Below are positions 52,183 to 58,930 of a DNA stretch of 64,000 bases, piece after piece. Within the stretch, counting starts at the first letter, position 1, and every line of letters begins with the position of its first letter. The DNA is from RPRC01 sp034933285 (GTDB lineage Bacteria; Desulfobacterota; Desulfuromonadia; Geobacterales; Geobacteraceae): positions 1-64,000 of the forward strand of contig JAYFNT010000012.1 of the NCBI GenBank assembly GCA_034933285.1. The letters run 5' to 3'. A model generated the notes under the pieces. It was not told the origin of the DNA, did no database searches, and was given only the letters and a program-made list of their open reading frames with translations. The position numbers and the translations under genes are program-made.

Positions 52183-53127
52183 TTGTTTACATTATCAATA
52201 CATCAGTTTGAATTTACTCTGCCGAAATATACAAAACTGTACGAAATCCCGGCATTGTTTGAACAATTTTTCGCCGTACCAGTTCCAGACCCTGAATTGA
52301 TGAAACAACCTCGAGGGCGTCACAGCTATCCGGACCTCTATATCCTGAAATCTGAACACGGCGCGGAACTCATTGCAGCAGCAACCCGCAGCAGGTATTC
52401 AAAACCAGCATGGTCAGATAACACAACAAATATAACCGTTCACGGCTATACGTTCGAACAAAACGTAATTGACATGCGGGGACTCGCGAAAAAAGTACTC
52501 GAGGCAAACGGTTGGGGAACAGGGATTGATTTAGCGTTTGATGACCTCAACGATGAATTGGATTGGCATACCATTAAAACAGCATTCGGATGGTCATATG
52601 ATCGCAAAAAAGCTTGCTATGTGCAGAATCTCGACGTATTCCGCGACAGGACTATCACAAAACTGTGCCGTCCTACCAAAAATAAAAAAACGGGAAAAAT
52701 GGACCCTGGCAAACCTCGCCTCCTCTCAGAAGAGGGCGAAACGATCGAACTCGGGTCAAAAAAATCAGATACGAACATCATCATTTACACCCGGCGCGGT
52801 CACATCAGAGTTGAGCTCCAGCTCAGGAACCGCGATCAGGCCACTGACCTCATAACCAGACTCGCAGCAGGGGAGGACATCAGCATGAGAGCTGCCGAAT
52901 TGCTCCGGGCCCATTTGAATTTTGTTGAGCCCGGCAAAAAACGAAAGGGGGGGCGAGCGGATTGTCAGTGGTGGCTCGATTTTCTGAACAACGCAGCCCC
53001 GGCAGACATCTGGACGAAACCACGGACAAATAAATCCCCATGGTATGCCCCTGTTGACGAGGTAAAAAAAACCGAGAATGCCCTAATTGTTAGCGGCAAT
53101 GTAAGAATGACCCACGTCGGAAACTGA
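52183..53127 (+). CDS. rolling-circle replication initiator (Rep_trans-like), 3' end replaced by IS sequence
   Basis: Starts at TTG 52183 behind GAGGTG (10 nt). 314 residues, of which the last eight or nine (NVRMTHVGN) come from the left end of the IS21 derivative at 53100, so the native C-terminus is lost. Residues 150-260 resemble the replication initiation factor domain of filamentous phages and plasmids: DVFRDRTITKLCR, TIELGSKKSDTNIIIYTRRG, IRVELQLRNRD. Codon choice and base composition are AT-richer than the chromosomal neighbours. It suggests an integrated filamentous phage or plasmid at tRNA-Thr, now decayed; other phage genes are missing. Confidence 0.6.
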   Translation: MFTLSIHQFEFTLPKYTKLYEIPALFEQFFAVPVPDPELMKQPRGRHSYPDLYILKSEHGAELIAAATRSRYSKPAWSDNTTNITVHGYTFEQNVIDMRGLAKKVLEANGWGTGIDLAFDDLNDELDWHTIKTAFGWSYDRKKACYVQNLDVFRDRTITKLCRPTKNKKTGKMDPGKPRLLSEEGETIELGSKKSDTNIIIYTRRGHIRVELQLRNRDQATDLITRLAAGEDISMRAAELLRAHLNFVEPGKKRKGGRADCQWWLDFLNNAAPADIWTKPRTNKSPWYAPVDEVKKTENALIVSGNVRMTHVGN

Positions 53128-53441
53128 ATTTTGACCCACGCTCCTGTATCCTAGCCGACCTGGAGGTCGGCATGATTGGAAAGGAAGAGAGCATGGAAGT
53201 CAGAATTCTTAGGGACAAGCAACACAAGGGCATCCGGGAAATCGCACGGATCACCGGGCTCTTGCATCATGCCCATGTCATCCAGATCAGGGGCGACAGC
53301 TACCGCCTCAAGGAAAAGCGCCGATCCGGTATCCTGGGCCAACAGTTAACCACGGTGCAAATCGATGACTGACAGGAAGGTGGGTCAATTTTCAATTTCC
53401 GACCTCCCGTAAAGTGGGTCAATTTTCGATTGCCGTTGACA
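53100..53441 (+). mobile_element. 342-bp internal-deletion derivative of an IS21-family element
   Basis: Ends are TGT (53100) and ACA (ending 53441). Both ends hold inverted blocks with GACCCAC, TCGGAAA and TTTTGACCCAC, the multiple terminal repeats typical of IS21. The middle encodes only the first part of IstA fused to the last part of IstB. No target duplication is evident between the flanks GGCAA and CCTGA. Confidence 0.75.
53172..53372 (+). pseudogene. istA-istB deletion fusion remnant
   Basis: A 66-residue frame. Residues 1-30 (MIGKEESMEVRILRDKQHKG, IREIARITGL) match the helix-turn-helix start of IstA. From residue 31 it reads LHHAHVIQIRGDSYRLKEKR and RRSGILGQ, the C-terminus of IstB. 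About 2 kb (most of istA and istB) has been removed with the frame kept. It cannot transpose by itself, but the ends might still be mobilised in trans. Confidence 0.75.
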
Positions 53442-53775
53442 CCTGATCCAGAATCGTAAATTTTCGCTCTCAGAGGTGCCCTACGGCACCTCTCGGAAGT
53501 TTTCATCAATCAACCCAATGGAGGCTTTGAAAAATTTCCAGCCCCAGAACGGTTCGATCCTCAAGAGATGATGCATGGCTGGCCAAAACGGCAGGTTTTT
53601 CTATCTCCGCACCATCAGCCGGAGTTGACCTGAAAGGCAGATGACTGGGTAAAGTAGTGTGCACGCGCTGCAAAAGTCTCATTTCCCGATATACTTTTTG
53701 ATACCAAGAAAACCCCTCTGGAACCGGTCAGTCTATTATTTTAATTGAGTGGGTAAAGAAAGGTAGAGAGAAGTT
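53442..53775. other. intergenic region before moeA
   Basis: 334 bp without an ORF. AGAGGTGCC (53472-53480) and GGCACCTCT (53485-53493) form a 9-bp hairpin near its start. The moeA promoter should be near 53690-53750 (AT-rich, TATACTTTTTGATA), but no clear -35/-10 pair is visible. Confidence 0.5.
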
Positions 53776-54990
53776 ATGGTCAGCATCGAGGAAGCCCAAC
53801 GCATAATCTTGCAGAATTCATCCCCTTTGCTGTCGGAAAAAGTCTCGTTGTTGCAAGGAAGCGGACGAGTTGTAAACGAGGACATCCACGCCCCTTACGA
53901 CATTCCGGCTGCCGACAATTCAGCTATGGATGGTTACGCGTTTTCTCATTCTGGATTAGAGGGTAACTGCTTGACTGTTACCGGCTTTATCCCTGCCGGC
54001 GTGGTACGTACCGTACCGGTTCAGTTAGGAGAGGCGGTGAGAATCATGACCGGGGCCCCCATACCGCCGGGGTGCGATACCGTTGTCCCCATTGAACAGG
54101 TAGAGGAAACGGGGGGGACGATACGACTGATTGGCAACGTAAGGCTCGGCTCTCATATCAGGCGGAGAGGCGATGACATCCGGGCAGGAGAAAAGACATT
54201 TCCCACCGGCACCTTCCTGAGGCCCCAGGAAATCGGAATGCTCGCTGCGTTTGGAAAAACTGAAATCAAGGTCTATCGCAACCCCAAGATCGGGGTGCTC
54301 GCCACAGGCGATGAGCTCCTTGAGCCAGGCACAGCCCTTATCCCAGGCAAAATCATGAACAGCAACAGTTTCAGCATCGGCTCCCAGGTAATGGAGGCCG
54401 GAAGCACGCCTGTGATGTTGGGGATTGCAGATGATGATTTCAGCTCCATCCGTGAAAAGATATTGTCAGGGCTTCAGCTAGACCTCCTGATAACCACTGG
54501 TGGAGTATCGGTCGGGGACAAGGACTATGTGAAAGAGGTGATTGCCGAACTGGGCGGTGAGATCCTTTTCTGGAAGGTCAATATGAAGCCGGGAAAACCG
54601 GTGGCTTTCGCAATCGTGCAGGGGAAACCTGTATTCGCCCTGCCTGGCAATCCAGTGGCTGCCATGGTTTCCTTCGAGATGTTCGTGCGTCCAGCGCTTC
54701 TCAGGATGATGGGTCACACCAGAATATTCCGGCCTACTATCAAAGCCGCACTGGCCGAACAGGTCACAAACAGGCGAGACCGCCCCCATCTCATACGCGT
54801 CTTGGTTGAGAAAAGGCATGAGGGCTACATCGCCACACCCACCGGCAATCAGTGCTCTGCTCGTCTTTCGTCACTCACTTTGGGCAACGGACTGCTCAGG
54901 CTTATGCCGGGTGCTGATCTGGCTCCCGGCGACAATGTGGAAATTTCGCTTTTGGACAGCCGATTTGGGATGGGAGAAGCGTCGCTATAA
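53776..54990 (+). CDS. moeA: molybdopterin molybdenumtransferase MoeA
   Basis: 404 residues. It inserts molybdate into adenylylated molybdopterin. Motifs: DIPAADNSAMDGYAF, VRIMTGAPIPPGCDTVVPIE, RRRGDDIRAGEKTF, VLATGDELLEPG, LLITTGGVSVGDKDYVKEV, MKPGKPVAFA, ALPGNPVAAMVSFEMFVRP; four domains intact. TAGAGAGAAGTT precedes ATG. It is separated from any other molybdenum gene, with accessory DNA on both sides, and needed by formate dehydrogenase or nitrate reductase type enzymes. Confidence 0.96.
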   Translation: MVSIEEAQRIILQNSSPLLSEKVSLLQGSGRVVNEDIHAPYDIPAADNSAMDGYAFSHSGLEGNCLTVTGFIPAGVVRTVPVQLGEAVRIMTGAPIPPGCDTVVPIEQVEETGGTIRLIGNVRLGSHIRRRGDDIRAGEKTFPTGTFLRPQEIGMLAAFGKTEIKVYRNPKIGVLATGDELLEPGTALIPGKIMNSNSFSIGSQVMEAGSTPVMLGIADDDFSSIREKILSGLQLDLLITTGGVSVGDKDYVKEVIAELGGEILFWKVNMKPGKPVAFAIVQGKPVFALPGNPVAAMVSFEMFVRPALLRMMGHTRIFRPTIKAALAEQVTNRRDRPHLIRVLVEKRHEGYIATPTGNQCSARLSSLTLGNGLLRLMPGADLAPGDNVEISLLDSRFGMGEASL

Positions 54991-54997
54991 TTGTAAA

Positions 54998-55174
54998 TCA
55001 CTTAGTGATGTCGGTTTTATTCTCTTGAAATTGACGATCTCCGAAAATGGCATTCTGTGTTCGAGGTAGAGTCAATATCGCAACGCATAAGGCTAGAAAA
55101 GCTAAAATGACTGATACCACCAGAAGTAGGATTATATATTTGTGAGGCTTCTTGGGTACTTCATTATTATTCAT
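54998..55174 (-). CDS. possible 58-residue single-pass membrane protein
   Basis: ATG 55174 to TGA 55000-54998, convergent with moeA (7 nt between the stop codons). The product has a charged N-terminus (MNNNEVPKKPHK), one strong membrane helix (YIILLLVVSVILAFLALCVA) and a hydrophilic tail. The ribosome site is weak (GCGAGAAAATA). Evidence is the clean topology and gene-end spacing only; no family recognised. Confidence 0.4.
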   Translation of the reverse strand: MNNNEVPKKPHKYIILLLVVSVILAFLALCVAILTLPRTQNAIFGDRQFQENKTDITK

Positions 55175-55317
55175 TATTTTCTCGCTTTAACGGACAGGAG
55201 CATTGCCGCGATCTTCTCTCGCATACCAGTAGCCGCCACCTGGTTGATCTCAACCCTCAATGGCCTTACGGTCATTTACGTAAAAACTATCCGGACCAAG
55301 GCATGATGTGCATGGGA

Positions 55318-55395
55318 GGTTCTTCCGCAGAATCTGTGGGTAGCCTCCCGGGGAAGAGAGGCTGACTGGCTGCTCACAGATTCTGCGGAAGAACC
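55318..55395. repeat. 21-bp perfect inverted repeat, 36-bp spacer (MITE-like)
   Basis: 55318-55338 and 55375-55395 are exact inverted copies; the arms read GGTTCTTCCGCAGAATCTG plus two bases. The spacer is GC-rich (CCTCCCGGGGAAGAGAGG). It looks like the two terminal repeats of a deleted insertion sequence, or a small palindromic mobile element. No transposase ORF remains between or near the arms. The 145 bp before it hold nothing that I recognise. Confidence 0.7.
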
Positions 55396-55463
55396 CACAT
55401 TTTAATTGCCTGAATTCCGGCAGTTTAATTCCTCAGAAATAAGGAGTTAACGGAGAACAACCC

Positions 55464-55705
55464 ATGCAATACCAAATCACAGGCACAGCAGCCGCTCCCC
55501 CTGGCCTCCAACCTCCTGGATGGTGGATAGACAATGATCCGATCCCGGCATTTCACGGTTTTTCAACGATACTCTGCAATCCAAATTGGAGAAAGGCCTC
55601 CTGACATCAGAGTCAACCGGTCTTGTGTATTTAACACCATCCTATAAAACAGCAGCCTGCTACAGCCTTTTCGCCAATAAAGGCGTTGATGCTCTGGCTA
55701 AATAA
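55464..55705 (+). pseudogene. short gene apparently broken by a -1 frameshift
   Basis: ATG 55464 has GGAG 8 nt upstream and opens a 46-codon frame (MQYQITGTAAAPPGLQPPGW ...) ending at TGA 55602. From about 55595 the -1 frame continues for 36 codons with coding-like content (GLLTSESTGLVYLTPSYKTA ... NKGVDALAK) to TAA 55703-55705. Joined they give about 80 residues. The join, AGAAAGG, is not a canonical slippery heptamer. No family recognised. It may be a decayed gene, or two unrelated frames. Confidence 0.4.
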
Positions 55706-56120
55706 TGCACAGCAGCATATTGTATTCCTCCATTAAATACCTGTGCTGTGCTCAATCTATCATTACCAAGAGACTTTGTGACAAACAACTCTCATTTGAG
55801 ACAAGATGAGCTGAGAATTTTTAAAAGTAAAAACACAAACCCGGTTAAATAAAAAATCATTGTATGACAACTTTGGCGGAACAAACGATCAATTTTACAT
55901 TGATGATTAATATTATGTAAGCCGTAATATTCTTACAGGTTATCATAAATCTATCACTTCCCATATCTCCGGACTGTATCAGAGGTAACAATATCTGAAG
56001 ATCGGAAAAATTCAATACTGAATAAATATTCACTATAGAGCATAATATACCAAGTCTTTAAAGACTCAATGCTATGGGATAAAGTGTGCTAACTAAAACA
56101 TCGATAGGAGGACTTAACAA
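55706..56120. other. AT-rich intergenic region with a perfect 14-bp palindrome
   Basis: 415 bp, no gene visible. AGTCTTTAAAGACT at 56053-56066 is a perfect palindrome 55 nt before the start of the 17-residue ORF and could be an operator or part of its promoter. Confidence 0.5.
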
Positions 56121-56174
56121 ATGAGCACTTTTGAAACATGCATTAATTGTGTCTGTAATCTACCGGATAATTAG
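56121..56174 (+). CDS. possible 17-residue Cys-rich peptide with strong ribosome site
   Basis: TAGGAGG (56105-56111) sits 9 nt before ATG 56121. The peptide reads MSTFETCINCVCNLPDN, ending at TAG 56172-56174, with three cysteines as C-x2-C-x-C. An expression signal this good on so short a frame suggests a leader peptide, a small metal-binding or modified peptide, or the remaining start of a gene lost downstream. No family recognised. Confidence 0.35.
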   Translation: MSTFETCINCVCNLPDN

Positions 56175-56335
56175 CTATTGCAATGACGCAGCTCTCTATT
56201 GAGCTGTATGATGCATGTGTACGGGAGCTGTGCTCGGGGTTCAGCCTCTGCGAGCAATAAACAAGAAAGGCCGGGATCATCTCCAGGCCTTTTCCTTTCC
56301 TGCTTGCCATGGTATTCTTTAAAAGAGGTGCAGCT

Positions 56336-56527
56336 ATGAACAGGACAGAAGAAAATGATACGCGTTTCCCGGGAACACGGAAGCCATTTACTGACATCAT
56401 CAGCATTGAGGAGGCGCGGGAAGAGCCGATCCATTTTGATAATCCGGCTTTCCTTACCTACTGTACAAGGAAGTATCTTGCTACTGCCTGCCAAAAAGAT
56501 TTAAGAAAATCTACCTCAAACGATTAG
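56336..56527 (+). CDS. small uncharacterised protein
   Basis: 63 residues from ATG 56336 (AGAGGTGCAGCT upstream); an upstream in-frame start at 56309 lacks a site. Hydrophilic, with one segment IISIEEAREEPIHFDNPAFL that looks folded and two cysteines (YCTRKYLATACQK). A possible weak terminator (AAAGGCC-N13-GGCCTTTT) lies before it at 56265-56293. No family recognised. Confidence 0.5.
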   Translation: MNRTEENDTRFPGTRKPFTDIISIEEAREEPIHFDNPAFLTYCTRKYLATACQKDLRKSTSND

Positions 56528-56529
56528 CA

Positions 56530-56976
56530 TCAAGTCAGTTGTACCCCGGAAACCGCTTCAACAAATGTAATGCATTTGCCTCTTGTGGTGCGTTTGTCCT
56601 GAACTTGTCCCCTGAATAAAATGCTTATACCTGCAATTATTGGCACATCGGCCTCCTCTTTCTGCACCCTCACACTGTAAAGCCGACCTTTTCCGTCAAC
56701 ACACTGAAGTTCATAGATAATTTCACTTTCATGAACGCTTACGACTTTTAGCTGGAAATCGTACTTCCATCCCAAGTGACCAAAAAAGACGGATGATCTT
56801 TCCATTTGAATCTTGCTTGAGGCAATGATTTCATTTTCCACGCGGCTTAAATTGACCTCAGCCATTCTAATAACGCCGTCTTTGTCTGGGTGTTCAATTT
56901 CCGGCTTGCGGATAAACTCAAGCATCTTGCGATATACGTGCAGCAATTCAGCCAGGTACCTGTCTGCGCTTCCCAT
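56530..56976 (-). CDS. uncharacterised protein
   Basis: 148 residues from ATG 56976, chosen because AGAAAGG lies 6 nt upstream; the open frame runs back to 57138. An N-terminal helical region (MGSADRYLAELLHVYRKMLEF) leads to a beta-rich C-terminal half (YDFQLKVVSVHESEIIYELQ, LYSVRVQKEEADVPIIAGISI). No membrane helix or known motif. Convergent with the 63-residue gene, 2 nt apart. Confidence 0.55.
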   Translation of the reverse strand: MGSADRYLAELLHVYRKMLEFIRKPEIEHPDKDGVIRMAEVNLSRVENEIIASSKIQMERSSVFFGHLGWKYDFQLKVVSVHESEIIYELQCVDGKGRLYSVRVQKEEADVPIIAGISILFRGQVQDKRTTRGKCITFVEAVSGVQLT

Positions 56977-57254
56977 GAGATACCTTTCTAAAAGTGTTTG
57001 ACGTGTGGCGAATTTAACTATTATAGCAGTTGGCAGAGCATAGTCCAGACTTCTCTTTGCGCTAATCTGCCCGATTGATGTATACATCAGCGAAGCGAGG
57101 GGGATCATCAAAGAACATCTCCTCACGCATAGCCTCATAATCCTTTTACCAGAAGCTCAACTGCCCATCCGGCGGAATCAGCCGCAGGCTCCCTGAGGTA
57201 TGTTGAAAAAATCGGACACCAATGTTAAATACCCCAATTAACGGAGGTGACGAA

Positions 57255-57347
57255 ATGAGAGGAGGAACATCGGACCTTTTTCTGGAACTTGAAGATCTTG
57301 TGCTTGGTATCAGGAAACGGAAGTGTGGCGTATGTCCTTTCCCTTGA
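57255..57347 (+). pseudogene. probable transposon-orf start fragment at the 3' end of phoU
   Basis: GGAGGTGA (57243-57250) then ATG 57255 and 30 codons beginning MRGGTSDLFLELEDLVLGIR, ending antisense inside phoU. The AT-rich leader with TGTTGAAAAAATCGGACACC looks like an IS end. The frame has no continuation, so a mobile element truncated by deletion is the likely source. Confidence 0.35.
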
Positions 57348-57984
57348 CCATGAAAATGACCATCTCGGCCACGTTGGTGGCATGGTCGGCAATCCGCTCC
57401 AGGTATTTGGAAATATAGTTGAGCTTGAGCGCCCGGCTGATGTTGGAGGGGGCCTCGATCATGTAGGTGAGAAGTTCCCTCTGGATCTGGACGTTGAGAT
57501 CGTCAACGAACTGGTCGTGTTCGCAGACCTCGGCAGCCAGGATTTCATCACCGCGAACAAAAGCATCCAGGGATTCCTTAACCATGCGGGAAGAGAATTC
57601 CGCCAGCCGCGGCAAATCGATGTACGGTTTCAAGGGAGGCTCCTCGTTCAACTCCTTGACCCGGTTGCATATGTTGGTGCACTGGTCGCCGATCCTTTCC
57701 AGGTCGGTGACGATCTTCAATGCAAGGGTGATGAAGCGCAGGTCGCGGGCCGCGGGCTGGCGGCGGGCCAGCACTTCCAGGCACTTTTCGTCTGTCACCA
57801 CTTCCAGGTTGTTTATCTCGTGGTCGGACAGGATGGTGCGGTCGGCCAGATCGGAGTCCCTCTCCACGAGGGACTTTATCGAGTTCGAAATCATGGCCTC
57901 GACCTTGCCTCCCATCTCCAGGATAAGGGTTCGTATCTCGTTCAGCTCAGCGTCATACTGCTTGATGATGTGTTCTCTTTCCAT
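57310..57984 (-). CDS. phoU: phosphate-specific transport regulator PhoU
   Basis: 224 residues from MEREHIIKQYDAELNEIRTL. Two three-helix PhoU domains, each with a metal-binding E-x-x-x-D pattern (EVVTDEKCLEVLARRQPAARDLRFI, DLERIGDQCTNICNRV; SRALKLNYISKYLERIADHATNVAEMV). It represses Pho signalling when phosphate is plentiful. Last gene of the pst operon, separated from pstB by a hairpin repeat. Confidence 0.96.
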   Translation of the reverse strand: MEREHIIKQYDAELNEIRTLILEMGGKVEAMISNSIKSLVERDSDLADRTILSDHEINNLEVVTDEKCLEVLARRQPAARDLRFITLALKIVTDLERIGDQCTNICNRVKELNEEPPLKPYIDLPRLAEFSSRMVKESLDAFVRGDEILAAEVCEHDQFVDDLNVQIQRELLTYMIEAPSNISRALKLNYISKYLERIADHATNVAEMVIFMVKGKDIRHTSVS

Positions 57985-58021
57985 CGAATAACCTCGAATG
58001 ATATTTTCAATTATGCCGGTC

Positions 58022-58103
58022 AAATCCCCCTCGATCCCCCTTTCATAAAGGGGGAAGGTACAATCTCATCCCCCCTTTGTGAAAGGGGGGCCAGGGGGGA
58101 TTT
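58022..58103. repeat. 82-bp double-hairpin repeat between pstB and phoU
   Basis: AAATCCCCC (58022-58030) and GGGGGATTT (58095-58103) are inverted ends. Inside are CCCCCTTT/AAAGGGGG (58036-58043 with 58047-58054) and CCCCCCTTT/AAAGGGGGG (58070-58078 with 58082-58090). The same architecture as the purH-purD repeat but a different sequence. It may stabilise or attenuate the pst mRNA. Confidence 0.8.
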
Positions 58104-58105
58104 CC

Positions 58106-58900
58106 TTACCCGAACCTTCCGGTTATATAGTCCTCAGTATGCCTGTTATCCGGGTTGGTGAAGATCTTCTTCGTCTCGCCGTATTCTATCAGCTCTCCCA
58201 GATAAAGGAAGGCGGTGTAATCGGAAACCCGCGCTGCCTGCTGCATGTTGTGGGTCACGATGACCACTGTGTACTGTTCCTTGAGCTCGTTGATGAGCTC
58301 CTCGATCTTGGCTGTCGCGATGGGGTCGAGGGCCGAGCAGGGCTCGTCCATGAGAATGATCTCCGGGTTGACCGCAATGGCCCGCGCAATGCAGATGCGC
58401 TGGGCCTGGCCGCCGGAGAGTCCCAATGCCGACTCCTGAAGGCGGTCCTTGACCTCGTCCCAGATGGCCGCGCCCCGAAGGCTCCTTTCCACTGTTTCAT
58501 CGAGAATCTTTTTATCGTTAACCCCGGCGATCCGCAGGCCGTAGACGATGTTTTCATAGATTGATTTGGGAAATGGATTGGACTGCTGGAACACCATGCC
58601 GATACGACGGCGCAGGCTTATCACGTCCAGGGCAGGAGAGGTGATTTCTTCGCCATCCAGCCTGATGCTCCCGTCGATGCGGACATTGTCCAGGAGGTCG
58701 TTCATCCGGTTGAAGCAGCGCAGCAGCGTGGACTTGCCGCATCCCGACGGGCCGATGAACGCTGTAACCTGTTTCCGCTGGATGTTAAGAGCGATATCCT
58801 TCAACGCCCGGGAGTCGCCGTAATAGAGATTAAGATTGGCAATTTCCAGCACGGTGTCGGATAGTGGTGTTTGCAAATCAAAGTTCATGTTGTTCTCCAT
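58106..58900 (-). CDS. pstB: phosphate ABC transporter ATP-binding protein PstB
   Basis: 264 residues. Walker A GPSGCGKSTLLRCFNRMNDL, Q-loop FQQSNPFPKSIYENI, signature LSGGQAQRICIARAIAV, Walker B IILMDEPCSALDP, and the His switch VTHNMQQA. It powers the PstCA channel for high-affinity phosphate import. 30 nt after pstA. Confidence 0.97.
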   Translation of the reverse strand: MENNMNFDLQTPLSDTVLEIANLNLYYGDSRALKDIALNIQRKQVTAFIGPSGCGKSTLLRCFNRMNDLLDNVRIDGSIRLDGEEITSPALDVISLRRRIGMVFQQSNPFPKSIYENIVYGLRIAGVNDKKILDETVERSLRGAAIWDEVKDRLQESALGLSGGQAQRICIARAIAVNPEIILMDEPCSALDPIATAKIEELINELKEQYTVVIVTHNMQQAARVSDYTAFLYLGELIEYGETKKIFTNPDNRHTEDYITGRFG

Positions 58901-58930
58901 ATGGTCTTAAAAACATCGATCGATTAAGGC

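Noticed and set aside
53550..53570. CGGTTCGATCCTCAAGAG resembles a tRNA T-arm end and could be an attachment-site copy of tRNA-Thr.
   Set aside because: Only about eight bases match the tRNA-Thr T-arm; real attachment repeats are longer and exact.
57289..58161. Long plus-strand open frame over phoU and pstB.
   Set aside because: It is the antisense shadow of GC-rich genes with clear motifs, and has no ribosome site or protein motif.
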